Of a stretch of 64,000 nt of DNA, positions 62,801 to 64,000 are shown piece after piece. The translations under genes were made by a program, and so were the position numbers. The notes beneath the pieces are model-generated. The model saw nothing but the letters and a program-made list of their open reading frames with translations. It was not told the DNA's origin and did no database searches. How positions within the stretch are numbered: the first letter of the stretch is position 1; each line of letters opens with the position of its first letter. The DNA is from Tritrichomonas musculus (Eukaryota > Parabasalia > Tritrichomonadida > Tritrichomonadidae): the NCBI GenBank assembly GCA_039105265.1, contig JAPFFF010000007.1, positions 992,001-1,056,000 on the forward strand, given 5' to 3'.

Positions 62801-63166
62801 TTATAAATTGATTTAGGTCTAACTATGCCCATCGATCACAGATCTCTCACACACGTACTCGCTCTCACTCACACATACAAATATATTCTCGGATAGCAAT
62901 CGTAGAAAAATTATGTTGAATGAGAATGGATTGTTTGAAACACATTTGGACGCCATTTTTTCATTGTAAACACTATTTTGCTAACAAAACAAACAAAGAA
63001 CAAATTGTTGTATTTAAAAGCTCTAATATATTGGCTAAATCTAAAGATTACCATATAGACATTTATATTAATCATAAAGCCATTTATACACTTAAATTTA
63101 TTTTATTTAAGAATTTTTTCTATAAGAGAAGATCGTTCGATCATTGAAAAAGTTTTGTTCTCATAC
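62801..63166. other. Intergenic, no gene supported
   Basis: A short CACACA/CTCTCA-rich piece at 62845-62880, then AT-rich sequence up to the kinase promoter. A 75-codon frame at 62920-63147 has no domain or coding texture I trust. Confidence 0.5.
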
Positions 63167-63171
63167 TCATT
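63167..63171 (+). promoter_or_regulatory. Initiator-like TCATT before the nucleotide kinase gene
   Basis: TCATT with the presumed +1 A at 63169, 9 bases before the ATG; a TCATA lies 6 bases further upstream. Confidence 0.45.
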
Positions 63172-63177
63172 TATTTA

Positions 63178-63759
63178 ATGTCTCTTGAAGGAAAGCACGT
63201 CATTTTTGTTCTTGGCGGTCCAGGCAGCGGAAAAGGCACACAAGCTGTTGCTCTTTCAAAGAAATATGGCTTTGGATATGCCTGCGCAGGCGATATACTT
63301 CGTGCAGAAGCAGCCAAACCTGATTCACCTAACGGAAAACGAATTGCAGAAATCATGAAAGCTGGACAACTTGTACCACCAGAACTTCTTGTCGATACAC
63401 TAAAAAATTCAATTGCAAGCTCATCAGCAAAATACTTTTTAGTTGATGGATTTCCACGTTCATTAATTCAAGATGAGAAATTTAGAGAACAAGCTTGCCA
63501 AGCTGATTGCACTCTTTTACTCGATGTACCTACTGATGTTCTCATTGCAAGATTAAGAAATAGAGGACTCACATCAGGAAGAGCTGATGATAATGACACA
63601 GTTATTCCAAAGCGTGTTGAATCCTACAATAGAGATACTCAACCAGTACTCGAGAAGTATGAAAAAGAAGGAAAGTTAGAAAAAGTTGATGGAAATCAAC
63701 CAATCGAAAAAGTTGCGGATCTCTTTACTGCAGTTCTCAGGAAATATTGGCAATTCTAA
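63178..63759 (+). CDS. Adenylate kinase / UMP-CMP kinase family nucleotide kinase
   Basis: 193 residues, the normal length of the short (AK1/UMP-CMP) type without a lid insert. The P-loop GGPGSGKGTQ is at residues 13-22. Then come AGDILRAE (nucleotide-binding NMP region), VDGFPRS with the catalytic Arg, and RLRNRGLTSGRADDN with the lid arginines, then KRVESYN. It transfers the gamma-phosphate of ATP to AMP or to UMP/CMP; the sequence alone does not settle which. No targeting signal is seen, so it is presumably cytosolic. Codon use is tighter and GC higher than in the low-complexity genes, as for the beta-glucosidase, suggesting high expression. Confidence 0.95.
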   Translation: MSLEGKHVIFVLGGPGSGKGTQAVALSKKYGFGYACAGDILRAEAAKPDSPNGKRIAEIMKAGQLVPPELLVDTLKNSIASSSAKYFLVDGFPRSLIQDEKFREQACQADCTLLLDVPTDVLIARLRNRGLTSGRADDNDTVIPKRVESYNRDTQPVLEKYEKEGKLEKVDGNQPIEKVADLFTAVLRKYWQF

Positions 63760-64000
63760 AATAGTGAAATACATTCTAGCTTTAATTTATTTATTTTTAT
63801 TTTTATATTAATATATATAACTTATTTATTTCAAATAGGAAATATGTTTATATAGTATAACAATAAAAACAGATATCAATATGCACTAAAAAGCAAATGG
63901 TTCATGTGTTCAAATGAACTCTTTGTGAAGCATTTCTTGATGTTTTAAAAAGAGGCCTCATTAAGAAAAATACAGCAATTTCAAGTAATAAATTCACTAA
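63760..64000. other. 3' flank of the kinase gene to the window edge
   Basis: AT-rich. The last 110 bases are somewhat more complex (TCATGTGTTCAAATGAACTC is a small dyad) but show no frame or family. Confidence 0.4.

Noticed and set aside
1-64000. tRNA and rRNA genes
   Set aside because: No TTC-loop-type core with a matching acceptor stem and no rRNA-like GC-rich block was seen; a covariance-model search would be decisive.

Overview
This is an AT-rich, gene-sparse eukaryotic nuclear window, most likely from a parabasalid (trichomonad) protist such as Tritrichomonas. The evidence is that nearly all host genes are single-exon, many start codons lie 5-20 bases after a TCA(C/T)(A/T) initiator-like motif, there are several Myb-type DNA-binding proteins, and low-complexity Asn/Gln/Asp/Glu/Lys-rich proteins and DNA transposons are common. 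The organism call is inference; there is no rRNA or tRNA in the window to fix it.

Layout. 1-1.8 kb: 3' part of a Sel1-repeat protein with a C-terminal UBR-box-like zinc finger. 2.1-11.15 kb: a mobile-element pile-up. A complete-looking MULE DNA transposon (2576-5606) has a 9-bp target duplication, inverted ends, an open transposase and two small antisense coiled-coil genes. It sits inside older decayed coding sequence. Next come a decayed primase/SF3-helicase gene of virus-like type (about 6.37-8.57 kb) and a second, broken MULE bounded by inverted arms and then by long direct repeats. 11.15-14.7 kb: AT-rich, no gene. 14.7-33.5 kb: a host block with an R2R3 Myb protein, a 3180-residue SAPS-domain (PP6-regulator-like) protein carrying a large 66-bp coding repeat array, a Gln-rich protein and a 1434-residue helical protein. 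33.5-42.5 kb: a second element-rich stretch with a mariner-like TIR element, an open pogo-like DDE transposase with a Myb/SANT domain, a 905-bp element with an 8-bp duplication, and a TTAA-flanked MITE. 42.5-60.1 kb: a host block with a three-repeat Myb protein, a BAR-like protein, an acidic protein, an IST1-like protein, BMS1, an NAK-type kinase fused to an ENTH/ANTH-like domain, a GH3 beta-glucosidase, a possible small intron-containing gene, a coiled-coil protein and a small unknown protein. 60.2-62.9 kb: short tandem repeats and a degenerate minisatellite interrupted by a MITE. 63.2-63.8 kb: an adenylate/UMP-CMP kinase.

Function. The host genes do not form an operon or one pathway. Two themes recur: transcription (two multi-repeat Myb proteins and a Myb/SANT domain captured by a transposase) and membrane traffic (NAK kinase with an adaptor-like helical domain, BAR-like protein, IST1-like ESCRT protein). 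BMS1 belongs to ribosome biogenesis and the SAPS protein to phosphatase control. The most notable observations are the intact MULE with phased palindromes and accessory coiled-coil genes, the kinase-ENTH/ANTH fusion, the Sel1-UBR fusion, and several nested elements whose insertion footprints can still be read.
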